Of a DNA stretch of 64,000 nt, positions 9,506 to 21,682 are shown piece by piece. A program made the translations under genes and the position numbers. The stretch spans positions 109,293,147-109,357,146 of the forward strand of contig CM041292.1 in the NCBI GenBank assembly GCA_023052935.1, given 5' to 3'. Numbering within the stretch: the first letter of the stretch is position 1; the number at the start of each line of letters is the position of its first letter. The stretch is from Piezodorus guildinii. Taxonomy: Eukaryota; Arthropoda; Insecta; Hemiptera; Pentatomidae. The notes under the pieces were generated by a model, which was given only the letters and a program-made list of their open reading frames with translations, was not told where the DNA came from and made no database searches.

Positions 9506-12330
9506 CTTAAAATTTCAAGTATATCATTTTCCTTGGTTTTTCTTGGTTCTACGTATCTTGAAACGTAAGCAATCAAATTTTGAGGGGAGTAATCTTTTTT
9601 TTTTGGTCGATTACAAAAGTTTTATTAATGAAAATAGTTAAACAAAAAAAGGAGAAAATATTGTAAAATGAAATTCATCATCATAAATATCCTACAAATT
9701 CGCGAATCGTATAGCTTAAACTTAAGATAAATGTGTTATACACTATACTAACATCGGTTCGGTATCTCCGTAAAATATATTAGGGTAAAAAATAACCCCC
9801 AAGGGTACAGCACCGTTTATAGCCCCAATTCTGTTTCGACTTCACTAAACTTTAATGAGTTCGAGAAGCAGCTTTTCCTTGAACTGTTTCATTTTTTTCT
9901 CAGCCGTTTCCTTTTATTCCTGCGGTCGGAACAGAATAATTTATGCAACAGCCCTTCCTCCTTTCTCATTTCATTATCGCTGCAGCTATTCCCGTTGGTA
10001 CAAAGAAAAATTAATAATTTTATTATATTAACGTAGAGACATATGGATCCCACCAAATGATGCAGGATGGTTTCAACTTCAGATGTCTTAAAACTTATAA
10101 AACATAATTATGTAGTTCCTATTTGATAAAATATATAAATTCCGATTTATGGATAGTCTATTGAATGACCTAAATTAGAAATAAGTTTATTAATTGCTCT
10201 ATTAAAGAATCACAATCTATATGATGACAACCACTGTATGAACATGGATTCTAGACATATAAAACCAAGTAGGGTCCATTCATTTGAAATCGTCCAGTTT
10301 GAGTAACTTAATTAACAACTGGTGTTAATGTTTTCAATTTATTTCGGGCTCAAATAGGAATTTAGCTTAATCAAAGAGAATCATTTCTAGTGAAAACTAG
10401 AATTAGAAAATTTTCGTGGACACAATACTTTCCCCAACTATATATTTTATAAATAGGTAAGTGAAAATAAAAATGTAATATTGTCTGGTAGATTTTGAAA
10501 AGTGACCCAATTAAGTTTAAATTGTAATTTTTTTTCTTCTTAGGAATTTTCGAATAGTTACTTTCGTTGTATTTAGGTTCTATCAAGTACAAGACAGAGC
10601 AGTAATATTTAAATGATTCGTTCAATAGAATAGAAGGCTCCTGGTATGTATGAAATGTTTCACAAACATTAAACAACTCAATTATAACAAAATTACATAA
10701 ATTGCATAAACTCAAAATCAACAGTTTTTATTAGACATGTTTTTCCGATAAAAGGAATCACTTAAACTACTGCTAAATTAGCTCAATCATGAGTAAAATT
10801 CAATTCCAATTCTGAAGGCATCCATATTATTTCCGCTCGATGTGTTTTATAGTATCTGAATATTGAAACGTTATAACCACTTTTGTTCTATTTCGAAAAT
10901 GGATAATTAAGACCTCGCTCAATTTGAACAGAATATAATAAAGTAAGATACGAATTATAATAATGAGGGGTTTGATAATAATAGCAAAATTAACTTTACT
11001 TATGCACTATAACGGATTTATAACCAATGTCGTTCGCACAAATTGAATAACATGAAAGGAAACTCTGCAAATGCAAAATCCATTCACGAAATTTTCATAT
11101 TTATGAAGAAAAGCTATTTATTTTTAAACTTCACGCCAAAATAAATTGTTAAATTGTTTTTTGTTTTTTTTGTTATTTGAACTCTTGAAGAACACTTAAA
11201 GTAATTTAAAAAAAAGAAGCATATTTCTAGTTTTTACATATTAAATCAATCATAATTTTCTTCAATCTTATCTTTATTATTATAATTAACTATATAACTC
11301 GTCAATATTAGTCGACGATTCGGGGCTTTGTCCCTATTATCAAGATATTTTATATTTGTCCAAAAGTTCACCTATTTTTTCTTTCAGATGTGAAGAATTA
11401 TTCTTCATATGGTTAATGCCATTATCCACATAATGTTGTAGTTTTTATGATTAGTTTGACTTTGACTAAAAATAAGGAGGTAAACAAAAATCAAAACGAT
11501 AGACTCAAGGAAGCGGCCCTTTGGTAACTACACTATCATAGTTCTAAATATCTAACGAGCCTCAAAATAAAATCATATTGAAAATTCCCGGTGATATTGT
11601 CATAGCTTTTGACTGAATAAGACGAGACTCCCTAACGCACCCAAACTGTATCCTCCATCCAATTTGCCTTTGATCCATAAGTTCACTGTTAAGATCTTAT
11701 CTAAAGCTGGCAAAGCACCTGATATTACCTGACGATGGTATAGATTAATAATCTTGCTCCCTACGAAGGGCTTATCCAGCTGAGAACAGAAGGGTGGGGA
11801 CCCTTAATGATGCTCTATAGGCTCAACATCCTATACCCTCCATTATTTCCAAGTCGATCAAAACGCTTTCTATCTGATAATCTCAACACGCTGTGGATTA
11901 ATAAGCCAAACTGGAAATAGTCAAACAAGATCAGTGAATTGCTTATTCTTACTTAAATGGATTTCAAAACCAGTGATGCTACTCCGTATTATAATAGGCT
12001 ATAGCCAAAATACACTGAATACAACTGAAATAAAATGCCTTACTATAGTTAATCTTGAGCCTACATTTGTAATAAAAACATTGTAAAAATGGTTAATTTA
12101 CAACAATTTTTTTTTTTATATTACTTAGATTTGTATATCTTTTTTATTTGAAAGTAATTATTTTTTAGGAGTACCTCCTTATCATTATTGTAAAAAATTC
12201 TACATTATTATTACGATACATGTTTTTAAACATAGATTCCTACACATGAAACATATTGCAAACGAATGCATTGAGTTCGTTGAAGCTAATAATCCGAGTT
12301 TTTATCAGAAATGTTTTTAATACAGTTTTG
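9506..12330. other. non-coding DNA
   Basis: No gene recognised. It includes poly-T runs, a less AT-rich patch at 9760-9960, and a hammerhead-like motif at 11311-11344. The stretch at about 11500-11960 has more balanced composition and may be decayed coding sequence of an old element, but I could not identify it. Confidence 0.6.
11311..11344 (-). ncRNA. hammerhead-like motif, copy 1
   Basis: On the minus strand CTTGATAAT is followed by a short stem (GGGAC, loop AAA, GCCCC) and then GAATCGTCGAC. The layout resembles the CUGAUGA / stem II / GAAA core of hammerhead ribozymes carried by Penelope-like elements. Core bases deviate, so this is probably inactive. Confidence 0.4.
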
Positions 12331-12345
12331 ATAAATCCTTGTGCC

Positions 12346-12603
12346 AGGGATCACTTGTAGCTGGGTGGCTAGCGTAACAGCCTCCCATGCCAAAGGTCAC
12401 GGGTTCAAACCCGCAGATGGTCCTAGGATTTTTTAATGGGAGTAAAAAATCCTTAGTTACGCCGTCCTTCGGAGGGGACGTTAAAAGGTGGTCCCGAGCC
12501 TGTGCGATGTCAGGTACTCGTTAAAGATTAGGATAAAATTTAGGACTCCCATTGTAGCATCGTCCGATTAGCCATAGTAGCATAAAGTGACGTTAAATAA
12601 ATA
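12346..12603 (+). repeat. SINE-1, full-length copy with target duplication
   Basis: The tRNA-like head GGGATCAC...TGGTCCT can form a seven-pair acceptor-like stem with wobbles. The A box is TAGCTGGGTGGCTAGCG and the B box GGGTTCAAACCC. The body ends CATAAAGTGACGTTAAATAA. A 15-base target duplication (ATAAATCC, then T or C, then GTGCC) flanks it at 12331-12345 and 12604-12618 with one mismatch. This copy is the reference for the partial copies at 6901, 40130 and 54039. Confidence 0.92.
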
Positions 12604-12618
12604 ATAAATCCTCGTGCC

Positions 12619-13125
12619 CCTAGATTTAAAATAACGATTATCGCAAAATAATGAACTCTGAATGTTGTAAGTCAATTAATCAAATATCTAAGTAAAATAT
12701 CTAATCTTCTTTCTTTTTTTGTTTTCAACATGTGAAAGTTCTATTTATGTTTAAATATTCAATTAAGAATTATATACTTTAAAAACTTTTTACATAATTT
12801 ATTCGACGTTTCGGGATAATTTTCCTATTCTCAAGACTATTATAATAATAATCGAGAAAAGGTCCCGAACAACATCCACAAACGTCTAACATGGAATTCT
12901 CATATTACACTGAAATGACAGGAAACTACTCTTGAATAAGATTACAACAATTATACCAAATTATCACTCAATAAACTCTCAAAACTCCTTCGAAGGAACT
13001 ATTATCATATTTCATGTATGCATATATTTTATTGTGTATGTTGTGTTTAAAAAATAAATGTAGGATGAGAAAAAACAAACACTTTAAACTCTCTATTTCA
13101 TTAAAAAAATAAAAGAACAAGAAAC
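12619..13125. other. AT-rich non-coding DNA
   Basis: No gene seen. It holds the second hammerhead-like motif. Confidence 0.6.
12803..12835 (-). ncRNA. hammerhead-like motif, copy 2
   Basis: On the minus strand CTTGAGAAT, then a small stem (GGA...TCC), then CGAAACGTCGAA. The outer strings match copy 1 while the stem differs. Probably a relic of a Penelope-like element. Confidence 0.4.
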
Positions 13126-13129
13126 TGTA

Positions 13130-13480
13130 AACCATTATGAGGCCTATGTAGACTTATGGTATTGAGCTATCAGGATTTATTAAACTATTGAATTCTTCTT
13201 GAATCCCATTCTTTAAATTTAAAATCTTTTGAAAATCCTCAATTCTCTCTATTTTGACACTAATAAACTCGCCCATAAAGACCTAGGTATCCTATTAGTT
13301 TAAAAGTTTAAAACTTAACCCGAAACAGATATACCTCTTTTACCTCAAAATCCCTACCCACACAAACCCTCTGTAACTTGTCTGCATTTCCGACTATCCT
13401 CCAAGGCAACTGAAAAGGACCTTCTATGTAAACTTAGCAATTAAAGTGCTACGAATGAAGCAAAACATTATCATGTGTGA
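13130..13480 (+). pseudogene. fossil of Jockey (J1) reverse transcriptase C-terminus
   Basis: This degraded copy follows the end of ORF2 in J1 elements: the counterparts of 'PIWTYG(V/I)ELWG', then the 'TNK LIHKDL' region (CTCGCCCATAAAGACCTAGG), and then the PPRRL end (GACTATCCTCCAAGGC). Indels and stops break every frame. Confidence 0.75.
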
Positions 13481-13620
13481 TTACCATTCAGCTCGATTAT
13501 TTATTTTTTTTTGATACTGCAGTTGGGCCTCAAATAGTCTCCAGATATTTAAAAAATATTTATGATTTTGAACCAAGGATTGAAAATTATTGAAATATTA
13601 CTACTTTATTTTTAAATTCA

Positions 13621-13790
13621 ACATTTTTTTTTATTTATTGAGATATATTACAATTTGTTTCTAAATGAACATTAGCAATAGTGATATGAGACCACGTTCA
13701 CACAATATATACAGAAAACAATAATAAAGCAAAATTACATAAAATATAATAAATATACAAAAAATTCAACAAATTAACAATACAAAATGC
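13621..13790 (-). repeat. 5'-truncated J2 LINE 3' UTR
   Basis: It starts (plus view) with a poly-T run, then TTATTGAGATATATTACAA and CACACAATATATACAGAAAA. It matches the 3' end of the full-length J2 element at 48646-48800 and another copy at 33705. This is a typical dead-on-arrival LINE copy. Confidence 0.85.
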
Positions 13791-15555
13791 TCGATCTATT
13801 TTGTGATTTATATCGTGGGCTATAATAATAATTCTGAAATTCTATCAAATTATTTGATAAATGCCATGATTGTTTTGAGTTGATGTATTCTATACCGTAT
13901 TTGTATTAAAGACAATAAATTTAATTCACTCTGAATGGATTAAGTGCCTGGTTAAAAAATATCTCCGGGCAAAAAGGGTTTAGTGGATAGGTTGGGATCC
14001 AGTAGTCCTCCCCTTGATATATGGTCCGGCCTGCCATGGTTTTTTTAAAACGTATATATTGAAATAAACTGTAAAATACTAAGAATTTTTCGTCACCTTG
14101 TATAATAAATATAACGATAAATTTAAAAAATGAAAATAATGAAGAATGGATAGTCAATTTCTTATTAACACTTTATTTTATAGCTTTTAGTGTATTAAAA
14201 TAAAAAAATAAAAATTGTAATTTCCGTTATATTGGACTTATTTTAGGATTTCCAATAGTTCATTCAAATATTGTTATGTCGTTGTGATATTTCCACATTA
14301 TAAGACGTAGTTTCAATTAAGCTTTCTGGATTATAATTCGCGAATAGCAGAAATTGGTTTGAGTGTAAGTTTAATCCGTTGCATTATCATTCTTCGTTAT
14401 GGGGCTTTGAAAATTGCTTCCACATTTGCACTGTTGTTTTTTTCCCCACAGTCAAGTCTGAATTTCTTAAAGATTTCTTGATGTTTATAATTTCTTATTT
14501 CATAATTCATGTCATTTTTATTAATATCTGAAACGCATTACGTTATATAGGTTTTATTGAAAAATGATTACAAAAAAAAAAATAATAAAAATAATAAATA
14601 AATAAAATAAACAACAACAGATATACAGGAAATAAATGTATTTGGAAAACGTAATTTATTTTCAATGATAATCTCAAAAATCATTAATGATTTAATGTCT
14701 TATTTATTAATCATCTGACGTTTTTGCAAACCATTTTGTTCTGCTGTTTTTTTGTGTGAAACGATTATTTTTTTATTATTTATGTGCATAATTTGGCTAT
14801 TATTTTCAAGTTTAAAAGATAATTTTTATATTTAATAATATAAAAAAGATTTTTTGTTAACAAAAAAAAAAATACAATTTTATTCCTCAAAGATTGAAAT
14901 GATGAGACCATTATAAAAGTACTCAAAATACAGCTAAGTCACATAGAATAGATAATAAAATATCTGTATATATTTTTATAGGTATCGGGGATTTTACATT
15001 CTTGTTTTTCACTGTTTTAAATTATTAAGGTTTCTCTAGTTAATTGTTAGTCCATGTTAAAATTATAACGAGAATTTTTTTTTAGGTTGTTTAGAAATTT
15101 AATTGAAGTAATTTAATCGTTACGCAATTTAAAATATCATTAACAATATTTTTGGATCCCTCTTTTGTCGACGTCCAATTAAGCTCGGCTTTATAAGACT
15201 CAGGAAATGATATATTTCAGACGCTTCTTGATCGTTTCTAATAACACTTAAGCTTCTTAATAACCCTTAAAGCCGGAATTTTTATTATTTATTATATGTG
15301 ATGTTAATTAAGGGATGATAAAGTTTATCAAGCGACTCTTAATGTAGTATGGGTATCGTTACTAAAATATATGAATGTAACTACCATTCGAATATATTTC
15401 CAATAGTAATTACATTATATTTTCAATAGCCAGGTAATTGTGATATAATCAATCCTGAACATATATTTTTTTTTTTCAGATTCATACCTTTTATGATTAA
15501 TATGTACTTTATAATATTTATTTAATTTACTTATACTAAGAATTGAATAAATATA
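13791..15555. other. AT-rich non-coding DNA
   Basis: No gene or element recognised. Low-complexity A/T runs are frequent (for example 14570-14610 and 15540-15555). Confidence 0.65.
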
Positions 15556-15665
15556 TTTTTTTTTTTTTTTAAACATAATTTATTAAAATTTACAACTGTA
15601 CTCAAAAAAATACATCAAGTAAATATGATATTAGAAAAATGACATGGAAGAGACTTGTAGAAGAA

Positions 15666-15679
15666 CTACCCAATGGTAG
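15666..15679 (-). other. 3' UTR hairpin of J1a
   Basis: On the minus strand CTACC-ATTG-GGTAG lies shortly after the ORF2 stop. The same position carries a hairpin in J1b, J1c and J1e, and in J1b both sides of one pair have changed. Confidence 0.65.
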
Positions 15680-15695
15680 CACTCCTGTAACTATT

Positions 15696-16957
15696 TTAAA
15701 CTAGAAGGTCTCGGGGCCATCTCCTTTTCAGACGCCTCGGAGGATTGTCGGGAATCGAAGAGGAAGAAAGGATTGAAACTAGAGGATTAGGGTGGGAATG
15801 GAGTTTGTCATGAAAGGAATGGTATCTAGATCGGGCCAAATCAGCAACATACGGAATATTAAGGTCTTTGTGGGTCAGTTTATTAGTTACAAAATAAGGA
15901 GCATTGAGGATTTTACGCAGGATTTTGGATTGTAGGGATTGGATACGGGAAGAATTTGATGGTTTAGTAGAGCCCCAAAGCTCTACTCCGTAAGTCCATA
16001 TAGGCCGTATGATAGTCATGTAGATGAGCCTTTTGTAGTTAAGTGGAAGATTGGAACGTTTGTCTAGTAAGTGTTGAAGTAGTCGAAAACGTCGTGCAGT
16101 TTCTTGTCGTTTCAGTCTTGTATGAGGGTTCCATGTAAGGCGTTTGTCAAGGTGTAGTCCTAGATATCGGATCTGTTCAACCGGGACAAGAGGAGTATTA
16201 TTGAAGGAGACAGTAGGGCAGGATGTCATTGGTTTACGACGAAGGGTAAAGGTAATTTGGCTGGATTTGTTGGCATTTATTTTAATTCTCCAGTTCTGAC
16301 ACCATACTTCAAGGTCTCTGATGTGGGATTGGAGAGTTTGAGAGGCAATAGTTGGATCAGCATTGACTGATAACACACATGTGTCATCAGCATAGGTAGA
16401 AAGGAAAGTGTTAGGATGGGATGGGATATCAGCTGTATAAACTGTGTAAAGGATGGGTCCTAGGATACTGCCTTGAGGAACACCAGCAAACTGACTAAAA
16501 ATGGATGAATAGGAATTATTATGATTTACTTTGAAGGATCTGCCAGTGAGGTAGGACTGGATGATAAGGAAGTATGTAGGAGGGAGGAATTTGCGGAGCC
16601 TGTAAAGCAATCCTGGGTGCCAGACTCGGTCAAAGGCCTGTTCCACATCGAGGAAGGCTCCCGTGCCATACAAGCCGCGCTCCAATGTAGACGAGACAAC
16701 GTCCACCACACGATGACATTGCTGGATAGTGGAGTGGGACGTTCTGAATCCAAACTGGTGATCAGGAATATTAGTATCTAGGATGGGATATAGACGTTTC
16801 AGTATAAGCTTCTCTAAGATTTTGCCCATGATTGGTAAAAGTGAGATAGGACGGTAAGAAGATGGATTTTCTGGCGGTTTCTGAGGTTTGGGTATCATTT
16901 TGACAATGGATAATTTCCAGGAAGTAGGAAAGTACGTGGAGCGGAGTACGGAATTAT
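15696..16957 (-). pseudogene. J1a ORF2, C-terminal part (reverse transcriptase)
   Basis: This frame holds most of the Jockey RT: YRPISLLPIMGKILEKL, HQFGFRTSHST, motif A FLDVEQAFDRVWH, motif B AGVPQGSILGP, motif C YADDTCVLS, the thumb region RYLGLHLDKRLTWNPHT, and the family's C-terminus ending RRLKRRWPRDLLV. It lacks an RNase H, as is common in Jockey. It is continuous in sense with the part at 18455-19884 across the D1 insertion. The MIPKP methionine near 16898 is internal, not a true start. Confidence 0.92.
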
Positions 16958-16993
16958 ATAATAATAATAATAATAATAAAATAACTTTATTCT

Positions 16994-17006
16994 GGGACTA
17001 TGTCCC
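16994..17006 (-). other. terminal hairpin of LINE D1
   Basis: GGGAC-ATA-GTCCC in element sense, just before AGAATAAA and the tail. D2 and D3 have a hairpin at the same place. Confidence 0.65.
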
Positions 17007-17312
17007 TTAAGAATAACAATGTTGTACAGTAAATATACATTTCAATGTGTCTGGCCGAGAGACCAATAAAATAAAATTTTATTTACAAATGTGTAAAAAT
17101 ATAAAAATAAGACCTATTTATATAGATATATAAAAAAATATATGGAATATAAACCAAAGAAAAAAAAAAAAAAATCTGCTATAAAATAATAGAGCTAAAC
17201 AATTTCAAAATAAATAAAATAAATGAATTAATCCATAACTCTAGGATTCTGATAAAATTAAAATAAAATGATCTTAAGTTGAAAGTAAGATAGTGAATTA
17301 TCAATTTTACAT

Positions 17313-18452
17313 TTAGTGAGCGTCTCTTTGGGATCTTAAAAGGTGTAGGAAAAGATGGGATTTGAATGAGAGAAGGGAAGAAGCATGGCGAATATGATTA
17401 GGTAGGGAATTCCAGAGAGATGCAGAGCGGATATAAAAGGAATTATCAAAAGATTTGGTCCTATGGGTAGGAATGTAAAGGTCAGAATGGCGTGATCTGG
17501 TTTCAAGTGAGTGAATTGAGGATTTGAATTGAAGGATATTGTGAATATATGGAGGATGTTGAGATTTAATGACTTGGTAGAGGTATGTCCCTAGAAAATA
17601 TTGTCTACGTATGGAAGGTAGGAGCCACTTCAATTCGCTGTATAAGTGGGTTACTGGTGATCTCTTGAAGGTACCGAAGATAAATCTTATAAACATATTC
17701 ATAATCCGCTTGAGTCTGTCATCAAGTACAGTCAAGAGGCCCCCATATACCACGCAGCAATAATCTAAGTGGGGGAAAATAAGCGAGGAAACCAACATCT
17801 TACGGGTGGGAAGTGGGAGGAGGTGACGGGAGCGATGGAAGTACTTAAGAGTATTTATAGTTCGTCTGGAAATTTGAGCAATGTGGGGTTTCCAGGAAAG
17901 GGTTTGGTCTATGGTAATACCTAGGTTTTTGACAGTGGAACTGAAGGTAATTGGGTGATCGTTTAGGATTAAACTAGGAAATGTAGTATTGGCTCTGAGG
18001 AGGGAATTGGAACCTATTAGGATGGCCTGAGTTTTCATAGCATTTAACTTTAGTTTATTCTGGGTTGCCCAGGCACTGATTCTTTCAAGGTCTTCCTGAA
18101 TTTTGGTGAATGCTACTAATAACTCAGAAGGAAGGAAAGATAGGTAGATCTGAAAGTCGTCAGCATATAAATGATGGGAGCAGTGTAGGATTGAATTGGG
18201 AAGATCATTGATATAGGAATTGAACAGGAGAGGGGAGATACTTGAGCCCTGGGCCACACCTGCCGAAAGGGCTAAGTAGGAAGATAAAGGGTAATTAGGA
18301 ATGGTAACAGCTTGAGTTCTGTTGGAAAGGAAAGACTGGAACCAACGGATTGTGCTATTGGAAAATGATAAAGATTTTAGTTTGGAAAAAAGGATAGAAT
18401 GGTCAAGAGAGTCAAAAGCTTTTGTAAAGTCCAGAAGTATGAGCACAGTCAA
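17313..18452 (-). pseudogene. D1 reverse transcriptase, N-terminally truncated
   Basis: An open frame of about 379 codons. It starts at motif A (LDFTKAFDSLDH), then GVAQGSSISPLLF, YINDLPN, motif C HLYADDFQIYLS, VKNLGITIDQTLSWK, and a C-terminal LWNSLPNHIR motif typical of the CR1/L2 group of LINEs. The first codon is a TTG at the truncation point, not a real start. Endonuclease and the first RT motifs are missing, so it cannot be active. The frame itself is clean, suggesting a fairly young copy. The clade call is by motif memory only. Confidence 0.85.
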
Positions 18453-18454
18453 CT

Positions 18455-19884
18455 TATATGTAAGTGAGATAGAGGATAGCTTTTCGAGGAAGTAGTTTTA
18501 AAATATGGGAAGTTATAAGATCATGCCCAGGAGCTTTACGGGATGGTAAACTTTGAATAATGCTAGATATTTCTGACGGATGGAAGGCTTTGGGAGGAAG
18601 GACCAATTGGAGTGGGATATCTAGCTCATCTTCTATAAACTTAATGTGACCGGGATTATGGATATCTGGATGTGGATTAAAGGTTCGGAATAGGTGCTGA
18701 CCGAATATCTGGGCCTTCTCTTCATCAGATCTTGTCCAGATACGGGAATCAGTTAGGAGTGGATGATTACAGTCTTTGAACTTCAGTAGCTTCTTTGTCG
18801 TCATCCATAATGATCTGTCTGTAATAGTAAGTTTTTCAGTGAAGTTGAGTAAGTTTTGAATTTTAATTTTTCGGATTTCTGATTTTAGTCTGTTAGTCAG
18901 TTTATTATAATAAGTTTTGTCTGACGGATATCTAGTCCTATGCCACTTCGATCTTGCCCTGCGTTTTTCCCTTAGCAAGATTCGAATGTGCTGTGGCAGG
19001 GTAGTCTCCTGTGAGTTCGTATTATTAATGGTTGTAGTATTGTCGAGTATGCTACTACTAATTGAGTCAGTAAGTTGTTTAACGGCTTTATCAATATCGT
19101 GTTTAGTCTTAAGTGGGATTTTTAAGTCCAGTTTGTCTTCCAAGTCACTTCTAAATCCGTCCCAGTCCACTCGTCCTGTAATCAGAGTGGGAATGGTAGG
19201 TCTAGGAACAAGGCCCGAGTGCAAGGCAAGAAGAACTGGGCTATGATCAGATGATAGGTCATTTAGGGTTTTGATTGTGGATTGGGAGGAAGATATCTGA
19301 GAGGAAACGAATATATCAAGGATATCAGGACGTTTTTTGAGGGAAGTTGGCCAATATGTTGGGCTCATAGGAGAAAGGATAGTATAGCAATTGGAGGTAG
19401 AGATGCGAGAAAGGACATTACCACGGGAGTTGGATGTCCGGCAACCCCATCGTTGGTGCTTAGCGTTATAGTCTCCTCCAGCAATGAAGCGCGGTCCTAA
19501 GGATCGGAAGAGGGATTCAAGTTGGTTATAAGAAAGAGAGTTACCAGGAGGACAGTATACAGCTGAGAGTGTAAGATGGAAAGGACGAGTTGAAATGGCT
19601 ACCGAGGTTGATTGTATGGCATCAGTTGGAGTAGAGGGAATAAGGGAATGAGGTAAGGACTTATGGATAAGGATGCATGACCCAGCATGGGAAGTGTTGT
19701 CGGGATGGTCAGATCTATAAGTGATGTAGTCACGTATGTGAAAATGTGATCGTTGTGTGAAGTGAGTTTCAGTGAGTAGTGCTATGTCAATGTGGTTGTC
19801 GTGAAGAAATAAGTCCAGTTCGTCACGATGGTTATGCAAGCCATTAGCATTCCACAAGACTATCGCTAGCGGCTTTACACTCAT
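18455..19884 (-). pseudogene. J1a ORF2, N-terminal part (endonuclease)
   Basis: It begins with ATG at 19884, overlapping the ORF1 stop as ATGA. The first 220 or so residues form an apurinic-type (EEP) endonuclease: WNANGLHNHRDEL, LLTETHF with the catalytic Glu, GGDYNAKHQRWGC, and SSDHSPVLL with the Asp-His pair. Then comes the linker to the RT with LPSRKAPGHDLIT. The frame ends artificially at LTYI where D1 is inserted; the remainder is at 15696-16957. Confidence 0.92.
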
Positions 19885-20540
19885 CGTGGAAAATTAAAAG
19901 GGATTTGGGAAAGGACTCTAGTGAGAAGGGTAATTAGCGGTTGGATGGTATCTCTAAGATCTGAGAGAAAGGACTGGAGAATGGAGAATGTGTTAAAAGG
20001 ATCATGGTTGGGAAACGGATGAGGAGGATAAGAGACCTGGGATGGATAGTTGATTGGTTCAGGAATGTTGGCTTGGGGCTGAACTCGCCGTGGGGTACGA
20101 AGCTGTTCAGTCCGCTGAGATACTGGAGGTTGGGGTTTTGGCTGAGTTGGTTGATCATAAGGGCGTTCAGGGATTTTATTGAGATTCTCAGGAGGAAGTT
20201 TCACCCGCAAGGGTAGATTATGGGGAGTGATCGGTTGACGGGAAGATTGTGGGTTAGGACGGGAGGACGGAGGCTTGAATTGAGAGTTCGGAGGCGCCTG
20301 ACTAGTAGTAGGTTGCTTCTTGATAGTTGTGACCTCGGGGAGAGATTCCCTTGTTTCCTCAGTACAAACTCTGGCTGCTGATGTGGTCGGCTGCTGCGGA
20401 GTGATGAAATTGGTAGGTTGCTGAATTGAAGGAAAATCAGAAAAATTATTCAACTCTGGCACTGGAGTACGAATATTCTGATCATCTCTTTTTACAGGTA
20501 TGTTATGAGATCTCTGGCGAAGTAGGCTTTTGTATAACAA
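19881..20540 (-). pseudogene. J1a ORF1, C-terminal part
   Basis: About 215 codons, rich in Pro, Gln and Ser, and matching the ORF1 C-terminus of J1b (the LPLRVKLP string, a PRRVQP string, and a final hydrophobic stretch ending IPFN). The zinc knuckles and everything upstream were lost by 5' truncation. The stop shares bases with the ORF2 start. Confidence 0.85.
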
Positions 20541-20629
20541 TATTTTTAAATAGAAGATATGTTATTATATGGAATAGTAATTATATCACTGTACCAACTT
20601 ATTATTTTTTAAACATTTAATCTTTATTA

Positions 20630-21682
20630 TCTAATTTATAAAATTCTCGTGTCACAGTTTTAGTTACCATACTCCTCCGAAACGGCTTCACCGATTTTCA
20701 TGAAATTTTATATGCATATTCAATAGTTCTAAGAATCGGCTACTATCTAATTTTCATACCCCTAAGTGATAATAAGGGTTGTCCCCTTAAAATTTTTTCT
20801 TATTTTTGTGGACATTTTTTTAAATTTTTTTTTATAATGTGGCATTAAAAAATACGTACAAACCAAAATGTTCACCCTTCTGTCACCAACCCCTGTTTTT
20901 AATAGTCATTTTAGTGTTTTAATAATTTTTATTTCAATTATCACTTATTTCAAGTTATTCTCGCCAGAGGTCTACCGGTGTCACACCTCAGCCAGCAAGC
21001 AGCACGAAGTAGGGCTGAGGCCGAACTCGGTCTCCTCTTTCTCTATCTAACACTAGGTGTACTCACTCCGTTTGCTATAGCATGCTTTTTTGTGTTATTT
21101 TGCTAAACCCGTCGAGTTTCTACAGTTATTTCCTGTAGAAACTCGATGGGTTTAGCAAAATAGAACAAAAAATATCCTATAGCAGACGAAGTGAGTACCC
21201 CTACTATAAGCCTTCTCTCACCCCCTCCACAATTTTCGGCCATTACTATTATTAATGCATCAAGCGTAGTAGTAACCTTTACAATTATCATTTTGATAAC
21301 TCAGTGTAACTCATGTATTAATTATACGTGACTTGCTCTCGATTGGGTAAACCATCCAGTTTGTTTGTTTTAGCTAAAGATAGGCTAACAAAAAATATTG
21401 TTTATGCTATAGCATAAAAAGATTGATATTTTTTGTTATGGTTTCTGTCGTAATTAATTAATTTTATGAATACACAATTTTAAGGAATAAATTTTAAAAA
21501 ATTAATGTTTGGTGTTTTGTTATTTTTACAATACCTCATCATTCACAGCGCTTCATACCTCTTCCACTCATATACCGCATTCTTACACACTTACAATAAG
21601 TTAGTAATTATTTTTTGGTTTACACTATAAATTTCCTAGAAATAATTTATATGGCAAAACAACGTTTGCCGGCTCAGCTAGT
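20630..21682 (+). mobile_element. non-autonomous Helitron
   Basis: The 5' end reads TCTAATTTATAAAATTCTCG after an A, followed by GTGTCAC and the CTCCTCCGAAACGGCTTCAC string common in insect Helitrons. The 3' end has the hairpin GGCAAA-ACAACG-TTTGCC, then GGCTCAGCTAGT, and is followed by T. TC at the start, a hairpin about 10 bases before CTAGT, and an A/T insertion site are the Helitron signature. No Rep/helicase frame is present, so the copy is non-autonomous. Confidence 0.9.
21059..21198. repeat. long palindrome inside the Helitron
   Basis: Arms at 21059-21125 and 21133-21198 are inverted copies (outer GTACTCACT / AGTGAGTAC, inner TTTCTACAG / CTGTAGAAA) with a loop of about 7 bases. There are few mismatches over about 65 pairs. 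Confidence 0.9.

Larger units (their letters stand above)
16957..18454 (-). mobile_element. CR1/L2-type LINE D1, inserted in J1a
   Basis: A 5'-truncated LINE of about 1.5 kb lying in the same orientation as its host. It contains most of an RT frame, a 3' UTR of about 350 bp and a (TTA)n tail at about 16957-16980 (plus view). J1a coding sequence resumes directly on both sides. Only a very short target duplication (about 3 bases within ATATA) can be argued. A GGGAC...GTCCC hairpin sits near its 3' end at 16994-17006. Confidence 0.9.
15556..20540 (-). mobile_element. Jockey-clade LINE copy J1a, 5'-truncated and split by LINE D1
   Basis: The 3' end is the poly-T run (plus view) at 15556-15570, preceded in element sense by the conserved tail around CAGTTGTAAATT. 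ORF2 is present but interrupted between its conserved YI and YN residues by LINE D1 at about 16957-18454. ORF1 is cut after its zinc-knuckle region, so the copy is 5'-truncated near 20540. Apart from the D1 insertion the ORF2 frame is open, so the copy was not very old when it was hit. I found no clear target duplication. Confidence 0.92.

Noticed and set aside
12346..12430. tRNA gene
   Set aside because: A and B boxes are present, but the anticodon arm pairs poorly and the sequence continues into a SINE body with a target duplication. The same holds for the heads at 9295-9505 and 54039.
12570..12605. SINE-1 tail as a copy of a LINE tail in this window
   Set aside because: Only the short ATAAAGT word is shared with D1; not enough to claim a LINE partner.
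13921..14157. 78-codon minus-strand frame
   Set aside because: AT-rich chance frame without a recognisable domain.
15556..20540. Target duplication for J1a
   Set aside because: Only short A/T strings (ATATTTTT-like) agree on the two sides, which is expected by chance here.
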